A DNA stretch of 64,000 bases, from contig NW_027224263.1 in NCBI RefSeq assembly GCF_023699985.2, forward strand, positions 8,066,001 through 8,130,000, read 5' to 3'. Below the pieces are notes generated by a model. The model was not told where the DNA came from, made no database searches, and was given only the letters and a program-made list of their open reading frames with translations. The position numbers and the translations under genes are program-made. This DNA comes from Odocoileus virginianus. Lineage: Eukaryota; Chordata; Mammalia; Artiodactyla; Cervidae. Shown here piece by piece: positions 1-9,372 of the stretch (position 1 is the first letter of the stretch; the number at the start of each line of letters is the position of its first letter).

Positions 1-111
1 CAGGAATACTGGAGTGGGTTGCCATTCCCTTCTCCAGGGGATCTTCCCAACCCAGGGATTGAACCTGGATCTCTTGCATTGCAGGTAGATTCTTTACCAT
101 CTGAGCTACCC
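1..111 (-). mobile_element. Bov-tA SINE, tRNA-head part, cut by window edge
   Basis: The reverse strand reads as the ruminant Bov-tA consensus: a tRNA-Glu-like head with A box (GGTAGCTCAGATGG at about 113..100) and B box, then the Bov-A body ending at the window edge (CCACTCCAGTATTCCTG). It lies in the IL13RA2 intron downstream of the exon at 196..316, oriented like the gene. Its 3' tail lies left of position 1. The family call is by consensus recognition. Confidence 0.9.
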
Positions 112-195
112 TAATGAAAATACAGTTACTCATACTGTGGATTAATTTTGATAGATATCTTCCTGATATGGAATTCTTATTATAAAAATACTTAC

Positions 196-316
196 CAGTA
201 ATATAAGCTGTAATTGCTATCCAAATGGGCACCCATGCCAGGTTTCCAAGAGCAGAGTAAATATTGCCAGTTGTAATATACACAATCCATATCCTGAATT
301 TTAGTATCCAGATTTC
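196..316 (-). CDS. IL13RA2: IL13RA2 fourth coding exon (start of FNIII domain 2)
   Basis: Minus-strand exon bounded by acceptor ...CATTTCTTAG and donor GTAAGTATT. It enters in phase 1, completing Gly134 from the previous exon, and leaves after two bases of a Trp codon (TG|gtaagt). It encodes about residues 134-174, containing QDMDCVYYNWQYLLCSWKPG, which closely matches human IL13RA2. Cys145 and Cys155 form the family's first disulfide of the second fibronectin-III domain. An N-Y-S sequon is present at Asn168 (N168 Y169 S170); the human protein, as I recall it, has Asn at position 170 and so no sequon. The exon is 121 nt with no stop in frame. Confidence 0.95.
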
Positions 317-899
317 CTAAGAAATGAATAAACTGTGAATGCTTGAAAGACATGGTAATGAATCACTTGGGAAATCACTAAGCAATTTTATTTCATTTCC
401 TTTGACCTCTCCACTTCATTTAGCAATCAACATAATCAGGAAAATCCCAAAAGGAAGTTGTTGGAAATCACTTCACTTTAAGTGGAACATGCAAAATCAA
501 AAACTTTTGAGGGCTCATTTATTGGTACTAGTGTAAGCATATGCAGAAGTGCCAAATTAATAATTCTAGGATGCTCCAAGAAGCCGCATAGTTTCATGTA
601 TATTTACTGATATGAGCCCAAAACTGGGATATATATTAACCTAATAAAGGCTATAGTCTATGGGGCCACAAAGAGTTGCACACGACTGAGCATGCATGCC
701 TGAAATAAGATATAGGTTTTGCCACACATGTTTTCTGATTTAAGGAATTTAAAACACCAGTCACCCACTCCTCAGAAGGATTCTATTTTGTGCCACATTC
801 TCAACTGTACATATAATCTTCTGTATAAGTGTTAAAGAACTTACTTCCCATATAAATTTTTCTAACAGTATTAACTATGAAAAGAGAGCTTTTTTTAAC

Positions 900-1053
900 C
901 TTGTGATGATATCCAATAAGTAGCTTCTGACCATGAACTTTGAACTTCTGATCCATTTGTGCATTGCCTTGGCAGAAGTGTGTGTATCTTTGCTTCAACA
1001 CCTTTGTTAAGATCAAACCCATCTTTGTAAAGTAGATTCTTAGTGATGATTGT
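900..1053 (-). CDS. IL13RA2: IL13RA2 third coding exon (end of FNIII domain 1)
   Basis: Minus-strand exon with acceptor TTTTTGTCAAACAG and a slightly weak donor, CAAG|GTTAAA (T at +3, A at +5). It starts on a codon boundary and ends in phase 1. It encodes residues 83-133 and the first base of Gly134, including KDGFDLNKG and QCTNGSEVQSSW, which correspond to human IL13RA2 apart from scattered substitutions. Cys113 should pair with Cys65 of the preceding exon, and Asn115 lies in a conserved N-G-S glycosylation sequon. An apparent 87-residue frame running upstream of this exon on the minus strand is intron read-through and does not extend the protein. Confidence 0.96.
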
Positions 1054-1251
1054 CTGTTTGACAAAAAGATGAGACAAAGTCAAGCTTAGAAACAATAATG
1101 TTATCATGAGCCACATTAATAAGGCTAAAAAGTCATTAATACTTTGGAGAGTCCTCAATAGCTAGTAAATTCCAGATGATTATTTGATAACATGTCCCAG
1201 ATATATTTTTGGCAGAGTTCACCTTCTGCATATTATGTCATTTGATGAGAT

Positions 1252-1560
1252 CCTGTGGGAGAAGGCGAGGGTGGGATGTTTCAAGAGAACAGCATCGAAA
1301 CATGTATATTATCTAGGGTGAAACAGATCACCAGCCCAGGTTGGATGCATGAGACAAGTGCTCGGACCTGGTGCACTGGGAAGACCCAGAGGGATCGGGT
1401 GGAGAGGGAGATGGGAGGGGGGATTGGGATGGGGAATACATGTAAATCCATGGCTAATTCATGTCAATGTATGACAAAAACCACTACCATATTGTAAAGT
1501 AATTAGCCTCCAACTAATAAAAATAAATTAAAAAAAAGAGAGAAAAAATAAAATAAAATA
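1252..1560 (+). mobile_element. L1 (L1_BT type) 3' end, 5'-truncated
   Basis: It starts within the L1_BT 3' UTR (CTGTGGGAGAAGGCGAGGG) and continues through the GATCACCAGCCCAGGTTGGA block, a G-rich tract around 1400..1430, and the terminal AATTAGCCTCCAACTAATAA before an A-rich tail with AAAAT repeats. No coding sequence is left. It lies in the IL13RA2 intron between the exons at 900 and 2375, antisense to the gene. No clear target duplication was seen. Confidence 0.9.
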
Positions 1561-1764
1561 AATTCTGGAAGACAAAAAAAGCTCTGTGGCAGGAACTTGA
1601 GCTATAACCAACTTGAAATCAAGGGATAATTTTCATGTACCATACGCCTATTACATGACAATTTATCACCTTTCAAATATCATATGAAATAGGAATCATA
1701 TAAAATCTTGGTGGTAACTGGAGGGAGCCAGACAAAGTGTGACTACTTGAAGGACTAAAATCAT

Positions 1765-1850
1765 GTATCATTTATCCTTCTATTCCTGATACCTAGCTAG
1801 CAAAGTAGCTGGCAGAAAAAAAGTTGCTCAGTGAATGTTTGATTTTAATT
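1765..1850 (+). repeat. L2 3'-end fragment
   Basis: Diverged match to the terminal L2 motif: a phrase like ATTCCTGATACCTAGC...GCTGGCA followed by CTCAGTGAATGTTTGA, the usual L2 3' hairpin and end. Ancient and short; intronic to IL13RA2. Confidence 0.5.
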
Positions 1851-1944
1851 GTTTTTTGAAACCACCTAGCTGAATTAAGAAGATAACAGAATTCCTTGTA
1901 CAATCAAAATCTTTCAAAGAACATGCTTGTTGACTATGTAAATA

Positions 1945-2100
1945 GTTAATAATTCAATAAACTTTCACTGAGCACTTACTACAATATATGCAAAGAACCA
2001 TGCTGTGTTCTGTAGGGTGAGTACAAAGATAAATAAGGCTTAATTCCTACAGAGAAAAAGCTCACATCATCCGGTAGCATATGTAAGACCCATACACAGG
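1945..2100 (-). repeat. L2-like fragment, antisense
   Basis: AATTCAATAAACTTTCACTGAGCACTTACTA followed by a diverged 'accatgctgtgttctgtagggtgagtacaaa' resembles the reverse complement of the L2 3' end (consensus antisense: tttattgagcacctactatgtgcc). Strongly diverged; intronic to IL13RA2. Confidence 0.45.
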
Positions 2101-2374
2101 CATTAAGTAGCCCTGAAATAAGGTAAAATGTACAAGAACTCTATAAGTCCATATTCCATGAGATCAGATTTTCCTTTCCTGTACTTCCAATGGTAGTCTT
2201 AATAGTGGGTGGGGTGAAAACAGATATTGCAGGATGCACAGGAGACAGCAGCAGGCATGCAACTTATATCTTAATAATAGCTATTGAGATACAGAAATAA
2301 GAGCAGACACTGACATCAGGAATCACAGGAAAACTAATAAGCACTCTAATATCTTAAGTGCATGCTTTACTTAC

Positions 2375-2526
2375 CCTCCAGCTTTCACTATCAACATTTC
2401 GATATTTTAATTCATATTCTACTGTGCATTTGTTAAAATTATCCAGAGAGACTGGAGGTTGCCATTGCAAATAGAGATAACCTAAATATCCAGGGTCCAC
2501 TATTTCAAAATCCTGAGGAGGATTAA
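2375..2526 (-). CDS. IL13RA2: IL13RA2 second coding exon (FNIII domain 1)
   Basis: Minus-strand exon with acceptor GATTTTATTTCAG and strong donor GG|GTAAGTAAAG. It enters in phase 1 (Val32, G from the previous exon plus TT) and ends on a full codon, Arg82. It encodes VNPPQDFEIVDPGYLGYLYL and continues with a QWQPP segment, the start of the first fibronectin-III domain and nearly identical to human IL13RA2. Cys65 is the domain-1 disulfide partner of Cys113. The exon is 152 nt. The sequence on both sides is A/T-rich intron with no coding similarity. Confidence 0.97.
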
Positions 2527-2594
2527 CTGAAATAAAATCAATAAAATATTTTAATTTTTATCCTGTATCTTATGACAAAGATCTCCAAATCTAG

Positions 2595-3030
2595 ATTACT
2601 TCCATATGTCCATCAACTGATGAATGAAAAAAAAATAAACTATGATACATTCATAAAATGGAATATTATCCAGCCATAAGAAAGAATGAAATACTGATAT
2701 ATGCTAGAACATGAATGAACCTTGAAAACCTTAAGCTAAATGAAAGAAGCCCACATATTGCATGATTTCATTTATGTGAGATATTGAAATAGGCAAATTC
2801 ATAGAGAAGGAAAATCAATTAGTGGTTTCCAGGTGCTGGAGGGAGGGGTGAATGATATGTAACTACTGAATGGATATGAAGTTTCTTTTTGGGGTGATGT
2901 AACTATTCTGGAATTTGATAATTGTGGCTGTTATACAACTTTGTGAATATACTAAAAACCACTGTACATTATACTTTAAAAGAATAAGTTTTATGTCTTG
3001 TGAACTAAATCTCAGAAAAGCTGTTTTTAA
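2595..3030 (+). mobile_element. Old L1 (L1M type) 3' end
   Basis: Begins with TCCATCAACTGATGAATG and continues with the C-terminal L1 ORF2 block (TGGAATATTATCCAGCCATAAGAAAGAATGAAAT...), then a 3' UTR ending ATTATACTTTAAAAGAATAAGTTTTATG and an AAAGCTGTTTTTAAA terminus typical of mammal-wide L1M. Several indels destroy the frame. Intronic to IL13RA2. Confidence 0.8.
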
Positions 3031-3612
3031 AAATCTAGATTACTACTACATAGTTGTCCCTTCTTTAAGAAATTGTGTATGTAAATGTGACTTAGCCTAT
3101 CTAGATATCATTTTCATAGAAATAAGAAGTTCAACATGGAGTTATCTCTGAAGTCATATAGACCTCAGTTTGGTCTTGGGTGGGGACATTTTGTTACATA
3201 AAGCTCTCTCATAGCAAGAATCAGTCAGTATTAATCTAGTGCTTACTGTATGTATAACATCATAACATTCATGGCACACACACAAAAAGGGAGAGAAAAC
3301 AGAAAATATGGCACACAAAAAGGGATAGAAAATATAAAATAAGACTACTCTGGCTAAGTGCCTTGAGAATTAGGAGAACAGGCAGATCTTGTTGGTCCAT
3401 TCGAGATAATTGAATCCTCTGGTTAAGTAAAGCTCAGAGCTATTTATAGAATATGCAAACCTGAGCCAGTCTTTGGAAGGACTCAAAAAAAAAAGTAGCA
3501 GGCAGCTGAGTGACAGGAAACAGCTTCTTTTATTTCAAGGGAGGGGGCAGCGGGAGGCAATGGCTCCTTCATCTGGTGATTTAGAAAGCAATAAAAATTA
3601 ACAAATTATTCT
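3031..3612. other. Intronic sequence without assigned feature
   Basis: Intron between the IL13RA2 exons at 2375 and 4988. It contains a partial duplication of GGCACACACACAAAAAGGGA/GGCACACAAAAAGGGA near 3270-3330 and an A-rich run at about 3485-3496. I see no gene, RNA or recognisable repeat family. Confidence 0.5.
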
Positions 3613-3625
3613 ATAAACGTACTAA

Positions 3626-3832
3626 GTGTTAGTCGCTCAGTCATGTCCAACTCTTTGCAACTCCATGGACTGTAGTTCGCCAAGCTCCTCTGTCCACGGA
3701 ATTCTTCAGGCAAGAATACTGGAGTGGTTAGCCACACCCTTCTCCAGGGGATCTTCCTGGACCCAGGGATCAAACCTGGGCCTCCTATATTGTAGGCAGA
3801 TTCTGTACTGGCTGAACTACAAGGGAAGTCCC
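3626..3832 (-). mobile_element. Bov-tA SINE with target-site duplication
   Basis: The minus strand reads from a tRNA-like head (ACTTCCCTTGTAGTTCAGCC) through the Bov-A body to the CATGACTGAGCGACTAACACTT tail. It is flanked by ATAAACGTACTAA (3613..3625) and ATAAACTTACTAA (3833..3845), a 13-bp duplication with one mismatch, which fixes the edges. Intronic to IL13RA2, same orientation as the gene. Confidence 0.92.
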
Positions 3833-4227
3833 ATAAACTTACTAAACCTACTAGTAAATCTAGTACATTGTACTGCCCTCATGTTACCTTTCTGCTAATA
3901 ATTTCTTCTCATTTCTGCTCTGCTTTTCATTTTAATACTTTACTTCATATTACTTATTGAGATAAGTAAAAGAATCAACAGAAAAAAATGATGCCACAAA
4001 TAATGATTTGAAATGAGAGCCCCATGAACCAAATAAAGAAGGTCTCTATTGAGGATGAAAGGACAATCCTATTGTTTCAACTCATGATTAGAAATTTTTG
4101 TAAACTACATTCTTCCTTCCATAATGAAAAGTTCATTAGACATGACTTAATAATTGTGCAATTATTTTTAAAATTCATTTTAAACTTATGTATTTTTAAA
4201 ACTTATCTAATTGTCTTAAAAGTTAAG

Positions 4228-4684
4228 GTAACTATGGTTTTTCCAGTAGTCATGTATGGATGTGTGAGAGTTGGACTATAAAGAAAGCTGAGTGCCAAAG
4301 AATTGATGCTTTTGAACTGTGGTGTTGGAGAAGACTTTTGAGAGTCCCTTGGACTGCAAGGAGATCCAACCAGTCCATCCTAAAGGAAATCGGTCCTGAA
4401 TATTCATTGGAAGGACTGATGCTGAAGCTGAAATGCCAATACTTTGGCCACCTGATGCGAAGAACTGACTCATTGGAAAAGACCCTGATGCTGGGAAAGA
4501 TTGAAGGTGGGAGGAAAAGGGGACGACAGAGGATGAGATGGTTGGATGGCATCACCGACTCAATGGACATGAGTTTGAGCAAGCTCCGGGAGTTGGTGAT
4601 GGACAGGGAAGCCTGGTGTGCTGCAGTCCATGGAGTCACAAAGAGTCAGACACAACTGAGCGACTGAACTGAACTGAACTGAGT
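4228..4684 (+). mobile_element. BovB (RTE) LINE 3' fragment, 5'-truncated
   Basis: Covers the C-terminal end of the BovB frame and the 3' end. The open frame at 4260..4667 (CESWTIKKAE..., FELWCWRRLLRVPWTARRSN, ...GVTKSQTQLSD) is the conserved part after the reverse transcriptase, and the copy ends in the GAACTGAACTGAACTGA terminal repeats. It is 5'-truncated, so it contains no catalytic domain. It lies in the IL13RA2 intron upstream of exon 2526..2375, antisense to the gene. Confidence 0.93.
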
Positions 4685-4987
4685 AATTAAGGAAAGTTTT
4701 CAGTTAATTGGGTACCAGGCAATGAGGTTTTGGGTAAATAGCCTCTTTATTAGAAAAGATTATATGAAAAGGTATAGAAAGTATATTTTAGTTTGGCTTT
4801 TCTCCCACAAAATGGTTGTTATCATCAGTTACGTCATACATGAGGCTGACTAGTGAGAACGTATCTTTTGTGTATGGGATCCCTGAATTATTTGCAACAA
4901 TAATCCATCTATTTATGCACTTTCATTTGGTAGGTTGACAAGGCAGTTAATATCTCTGATTTTAAAATTACTGCATTCTTGGTTTAC

Positions 4988-5081
4988 CTTTTATCTCAGC
5001 ATTTGAAGACAAAGTAGAGCCAAAAGCTGTGCAAATAAGAAGCGTATATAGACATCTGATATCCAAATGAATGAAAGCCAT
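4988..5081 (-). CDS. IL13RA2: IL13RA2 first coding exon (start codon, signal peptide)
   Basis: The ATG (minus strand 5081..5079) sits in a good initiation context (GAGAAATGG) and opens MAFIHLDIRCLYTLLICTAF followed by GSTLSSNAEIK, a 31-residue N-terminus. The hydrophobic stretch of about residues 8-21 is a signal peptide, with cleavage likely near residues 22-27 (inference). The donor is AAAAG|GTAAACC; the exon ends in phase 1, which fits Val32 of the next exon. The same position and phase hold in human IL13RA2 (MAF... to ...EIK). This start was chosen because it is the only in-frame ATG before the hydrophobic segment and matches the known protein start. Confidence 0.96.
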
Positions 5082-5114
5082 TTCTCTAAGATTTAATACC
5101 TTGAAATTTCCACT
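5082..5114 (-). other. IL13RA2: IL13RA2 5' UTR part of the start-codon exon
   Basis: Thirty-three bases between a strong acceptor (TTTTTCCTTCTTAG, AG at 5116..5115) and the ATG. The sequence TTTCAAGGTATTAAATCTTAGAGAA resembles the human leader just before the start codon as I remember it. A second AG at CTTAG|AGAA, four bases upstream of the ATG, is a possible weaker alternative acceptor. A preceding non-coding exon is therefore required. Confidence 0.75.
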
Positions 5115-5373
5115 CTAAGAAGGAAAAATATAAAATTTTAACATTATCATACTTCAATATGTACTAAATGTGATTAAAAATACAGTTGGGAACTCTTTGT
5201 GGGCTTTCCATCAAGAACTGGGAAAACTGTGCCCCTTTGAACCATTTAAACAGAAAAAAAAAGAAAAATCAAGCTTGGAACCAAAATAATTCGAAAGGAG
5301 GATTTTCGTCTCATCCTTCTTATGAAAGCAAAAACAAGGCAACACAAACATATCCCTTCAAACCCCGGCTTTA

Positions 5374-5393
5374 ACACACACACACACACACAC
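5374..5393. repeat. (CA)n microsatellite
   Basis: About ten CA units following TTTAA; upstream of the IL13RA2 start-codon exon. Potentially length-polymorphic. Confidence 0.9.
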
Positions 5394-5689
5394 CTTATAC
5401 ATCACATGCTATGACCAAGATATGATGACCTCAAATAGCCTTCAGCCTGAAGACTGAATCAGACCCACCTGAGTGTTCTTATCCATTTGCAGGGGGAATT
5501 ATATCATTAGTCTCCACAGTGATACTCTTCACTAGCCACCAATAAGACACATTAATACATACACACACTCTTTTCTGAGACAAAAATTATTTGAAAGTTA
5601 ACTGAATACTGATAAAAGCTCAGAATCTATACCAAATGTACCAAAGCCTCAGATAACTCAGAACTTTGCTTCATTTCTTCATAAATATT

Positions 5690-5890
5690 AAATCCTCATC
5701 ATCCACTCTCCTGTGTGTTCTACTCTTCCCTGTATTTCTTATATCAGTAAATGGCACCATAATCTTCCCAGTTGTCCAAACCAGAAACCTGATTCTTCCT
5801 GAACACCTCCCTCTCCCGTCCAGTTTCTCATTTATCACTACACCCTTCCTAAGCTGAGGATCTCATCATCAGGGATCTCCTTATCCAGTC
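5690..5890 (+). repeat. L2 LINE fragment
   Basis: Contains TCAGTAAATGGCACCAT, CCCAGTTGTCCAAACCAGAAACCT and GATTCTTCCTGAACACCTCCCTCTC, diverged versions of the L2 block 'cagtaaatggcaccaccatccacccagttgctcaggccaaaaacct'. The block is ancient; the short frame across it is a relic. Confidence 0.75.
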
Positions 5891-5893
5891 TTT

Positions 5894-7424
5894 CTTGCCT
5901 CCAAATCATTTCACACAGCATACAGTAAGGACAAATCTGAATTTATCACCTCTCTTAAAACAGAGAGCAAAATATACTACCACAGAATACAATTTAATCA
6001 TCTTTTTATTACTGAAGAATACTGGTTTTATGATCAAAACTAAAAGGATTCATGTCTCCACACATCTTTTCAATCAAAAAATACTCTCCTTTTCATGAAA
6101 AATCATTACTTCAGTTCTACACTTCTCTTTGAGTATGTATTCTTAAAACCAACAATTTCACAGGAAGGATTAAAGGTCAATTACCCCAACAGTCAGAGAC
6201 TGCCTTTCTTTTCCCCTACTTAAGTTAATTATGCAGGACAGACCCTTTTCCCCTGCCCCACCCTCTTAATCTTACCTGCTCCAGTTGTAATGTTCTCATG
6301 TTGCTAGGCTTCAATTATTGCATAATGAAATCTTGGAATCAGACTGTCAGAGCCAGCAAGTATATTGGAGGCAATGCTAGTCCAATCCTCCTTTATATAT
6401 TGGGAAGTAAAACTCAGACTTGCCCAAGATTACACAGTAAATTAGTAAATTAGTAACAAAACTGGAAGTAGAACAGAGATGTGATTCCCAATCTAGTGCC
6501 CTTCCACCCTTCTATGCTGGATCCCACATGTTTGGCTCAGTATTATGAAAGCTTTTCCCTTGGGACTCCAGCATTTAAGTCTTCCTTAAGTTAGCTAGCC
6601 AGGCTGAAGCAACACCATGCTATTCCTTTTTCTATGTCTCATACAATCATAAGGGGATGCCATTTCTCTTACTGAGGTCCAATGAATCTCTCTCCACAAT
6701 TCCTTCCTCCCCATCATCAGCCCATTGCTGCCTTCTAAGGCATGTGTAAGTAGTAAGTGGGTTTGGTGAACAGAAGGCCACATTTCTGCCATAGAGATGC
6801 TCTTACAGATTGAGATAAAAAGACTGGTTACTTTTGGATCCAAGGCAATAGGTCTGACAAACAAATTCTTTCATATTACCTATAAGGATGAAGACAATCA
6901 TGCTTGCCTTAAAATGCTCTCAGAGAGAGCTTAAAGTTCTCTCTACCCTATCAATCTGTCCTTAAATATTTTATTAGCCCCTGGTCATGTACAGCATAAA
7001 AGCTAACTAAAAAGTTAGAAATAACTTGCTTCTATTCTGTTTATAAGCTACTGAAATTAAACTCAGGCCATCAAATAGCATTTCCTGGATCTGCTAAACA
7101 CATTTAAGCAAAAATAGGAAATAGGATAGCTGGCTTCCTGAATCAATTATCTAGAAATCCACAAAAGGAATTCCTGAATAACAGTGTCCCACCTAGACTT
7201 TCTTACCCAAGTGAATGTGAAGACAATTCTTTCCTCAGCTTCTGGGTTACAAGACTGTCACTAGTGCAGTGAGGTGTTATATATATAGTTAGCAGAATGA
7301 CAGAGTTTTTCGCAAGGGATCTGAAGGCAAATGAAAGATGGGAGATAGAAATGCAGAGATACAAAATTTGAAACAGTTTCAGATATACTCCCCACTCCCA
7401 GCCCACAGTTAATAACCACTCATC
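5894..7424. other. Old, mostly unassigned sequence
   Basis: No exon of IL13RA2 or another gene could be supported here. A MIR-like core lies at 6375..6520 (CTTGCCCAAGATTACACAGTAAATTAG). A splice-donor-like minus-strand site (GAGCAG|GTAAGATT) occurs near 6273-6280 but I found no matching exon. The short frames on both strands show no recognisable protein. Confidence 0.4.
6375..6520 (+). repeat. MIR-like SINE fragment
   Basis: CTAGTCCAATCCTCC...GTAAAACTCAGACTTGCCCAAGATTACACAG...AGAACAGAGATGTGATTCCCAATCTAGTGCCC follows the MIR 3' half (aactgaggc... cttgcccaaggtcacacag... aacccagg) with many substitutions. Confidence 0.5.
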
Positions 7425-7570
7425 TGGTCATTTTATTTTTAAAAATGAGGAAATACCCAAAGAGGAAAGTGAGTGATCCTAGCTTACACAACTTACTGGG
7501 AGCAGAGCTAGGACTGAAAAACAGCTCTCTTGAGCCCTTTCCACTAAATAAATTTTCTTGTTATAAGGAG
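7425..7570 (+). repeat. MIR-like SINE fragment
   Basis: Diverged phrase AAAATGAGGAAATACCCAAAGAGGAAAGTGAGTGATCCTAGCTTACACAACTTACTGGGAGCAGAGCTAGGACTGAA keeps the order of the MIR 3' half (gaggaaactgaggc, agtgactt, cacacagct, gcagagctgggattgaa). Confidence 0.45.
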
Positions 7571-7712
7571 TCTATCCTGCACCTATCTTTTCAGAAGTCT
7601 CCCTGCAAACCTTCCTCAACCTACAGTCACCACCCAAACCATCAACCCCACCACACAGTTTTATCATCATGACATTTTTAGCAGAGTAATAATTCAACAA
7701 ACTTTGATTGTG

Positions 7713-7746
7713 CTTCTTCTTCTTCTTCTTCTTCTTTTTTTTTTTT
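7713..7746. repeat. (CTT)n with poly-T
   Basis: Eight CTT units run directly into a T tract of about 13; a purine/pyrimidine-asymmetric tract that is probably length-variable. Confidence 0.9.
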
Positions 7747-7805
7747 GCCAAATACTATTCCAGGTAAATCTTGTCTAAAGACACAAGGTGCAAGTGATGA
7801 ATCAT

Positions 7806-8090
7806 AACATCTATAATAATGATAATAATATCTCCTACTATTGATTCAGCATTCCCAGCATCTCAGGCACTGGCCTGTGCTAAGCCCTTTATATGCATAA
7901 TCTCATTTAATACTCAGTCAGCCTTGGATGTATGCACTATTTTTATTCCCATGTTAAAGACCAGAAACTGAGAAGAGGAGAAATTAAACTGCCTACAAGT
8001 TACTACAGGCCATAAATGGTGAAGCTTGGATTTGAACCTAGAGAGCCTAGTGTCAGACTCCTTGTAACCACTACACTAGGCAGTTTCCAG
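7806..8090 (+). repeat. MIR SINE, nearly full length
   Basis: Preserves the MIR order over about 280 bp: GCACTGGCCTGTGCTAAGCCCTTTATATGCATAATCTCATTTAATACTC, then a TATTTTTATTCCCATGTTAAAGACCAGAAACTGAGAAG core, and GATTTGAACCTAGAGAGCCTAGTGTCAGACTCC...ACCACTACACTAGGC at the tRNA-distal end. One of the best preserved old SINEs in the window. Confidence 0.85.
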
Positions 8091-8370
8091 ACCTAAGACC
8101 AATGTGGCAAACAACTTCTTGTTTCTGTCCACTCAGTTTTACACAACACTGTTGCACAGACAGCTTTCCACTAAGAATCATCTTTGGAAAGGCAAGCCTA
8201 AAGCTAGTTCCTGGTTTCAGCCTCCCTTCCCCACCTCTTGAAAGCCATGCTAGATAAACCCTTCGTTCTAAGTGTTGGCTGGGACAATGCTTGCATTATT
8301 GGAAAAACTCCAGGTACTTACCAATAACATTGTTTCTCAAGAAATGGATTATCATAAACAATTATCATAA

Positions 8371-8391
8371 CCCCCCCTTTCCCCCCTTTCC
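8371..8391. repeat. C7T3C6T3 homopolymer tract
   Basis: CCCCCCCTTTCCCCCCTTTC, a short mirror-symmetric pyrimidine tract. Unlikely to be more than slippage-prone low-complexity DNA. Confidence 0.8.
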
Positions 8392-8620
8392 AACTTAGAG
8401 GCATTTATTGAATCTCTAATACTTTCCTTCCTGTCTGATAATCAAGCACACTGAATAAAAATAGGTATTCCTGAAACAGCCAGGGGGCCAGGACACAGAT
8501 TCTCTAAGTCACAAGATAGGTGAGTTTATAGGTGGGTCTAAAAGCCACCTAAAGCAAATTTAGAATCACAGCACAGTATTGTAAAAGCTGACAAGACTGA
8601 CTAATCTTTGACTAAACTAA

Positions 8621-8840
8621 TAGATATATAGCAAAAGAACTTGCTATATAATATAAACATATTATGTAATATTTATAGTATATATAATATAATAAAATAT
8701 AATAATATATATTATATATAAATATAATCATATACAAACATATAAACATGAAATATATAATACAATATAAATATATAATTTATATATATTTATATATATA
8801 AATATAATACAACATAAAATATAATACAAACACAGTAGTA
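8621..8840. repeat. AT-rich low-complexity block
   Basis: About 220 bp almost entirely of A and T with TATATA and AATATAATA units (for example TTATATATAAATATAATCATATACAAACATA). It contains many short inverted repeats. The 69-residue frame that starts at the right end (8937..8728, minus) is an artefact of this composition. Confidence 0.85.
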
Positions 8841-8847
8841 TAAATAT

Positions 8848-9005
8848 CAACCTGGATTTCAGCCCTGCCTCAACCACTAATGTGCTTAGAGGCAAATTAT
8901 AACTCAATTTCCATCTATAAAGTGGAGGTAATGACACCAGCCTGGCAGTTTTGTGTTTAAGATTAAACGAGATAATGTATGTGAAAGAGAATAGTAAATT
9001 GCTCT
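8848..9005 (-). repeat. MIR SINE fragment, antisense
   Basis: CCTGGATTTCAGCCCTGCCTCAACCACTAATGTGC...CAATTTCCATCTATAAAGTGGAGGTAATGACACC...GATTAAACGAGATAATGTATGTGAAA follows the reverse complement of MIR (aacccagctctgccactta... ctcatctgtaaaatgggg... gagataatgtatgtaaag). Confidence 0.8.
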
Positions 9006-9217
9006 ATATAATTGCAAGGGGTTTGCTTCTGAGCATCTTATTACTAAGAAAAAACTTGAAAACAACTTGCTCCAAATCCACACGTTTCCTCCTACTACTT
9101 CAGCAAAATCGACTTGTGCACAGTTGATAAAAAGGCACTTATTGTTAACCTCTACCTTCTACCACCCTTTCTGACCCGTTAGCTACCTTTATTGGTCTTT
9201 GTCTTAGTAATAATAAT

Positions 9218-9372
9218 TTATTGCATTTGTTAAGTGTTTTATAGTTTACAAAGAATTTATTGAATTATTTTAACAAATCTATAGGTATAAAAGTTTGTAT
9301 CACATATTTACAGTCATTAAGACTGGGGTTTAGAGAAGTGATGTGACTTGAAAAAGATCCCACTGCTGGCAA
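9218..9372 (+). repeat. MIR SINE fragment
   Basis: Diverged MIR: TTATTGCATTTGTTAAGTGTTTTATAGTTTACAAAG...TAACAAATCTATAGGTA...CATATTTACAGTCATTAAGACTGGGG...AGAGAAGTGATGTGACTTG. Confidence 0.65.

Larger units (their letters stand above)
1..5114 (-). other. IL13RA2: IL13RA2 gene, 5' coding half (partial locus)
   Basis: Four minus-strand exons with consistent phase reproduce the N-terminal half of the interleukin-13 receptor alpha-2 chain. Family knowledge: this is a type I membrane cytokine receptor that binds IL-13 with high affinity, lacks a long signalling tail and acts mainly as a decoy. Coding lengths are 94, 152, 154 and 121 nt (521 nt, 173 codons plus 2 nt). Introns in the window are about 2,461, 1,321 and 583 bp and hold Bov-tA, L1, L2 and BovB insertions, none touching an exon. 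No frameshift or premature stop is seen, so the gene looks functional. The remaining exons (rest of domain 2, domain 3, membrane segment, short tail) lie beyond the left edge; non-coding 5' exon(s) lie somewhere to the right and were not identified. Confidence 0.95.

Noticed and set aside
339..536. 65-residue plus-strand frame next to the first exon
   Set aside because: It lies within an IL13RA2 intron on the opposite strand, with no similarity and no splice or promoter signals.
895..1158. 87-residue minus-strand frame as a stand-alone gene
   Set aside because: Its middle is the IL13RA2 exon 1053..900; the start (up to 1158) is intron read through the acceptor, and the last residue lies past the donor.
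8371..8391. C-rich tract as a G-quadruplex or promoter element
   Set aside because: Only two C runs of six to seven are present, too few for a standard four-run quadruplex, and there is no nearby exon.
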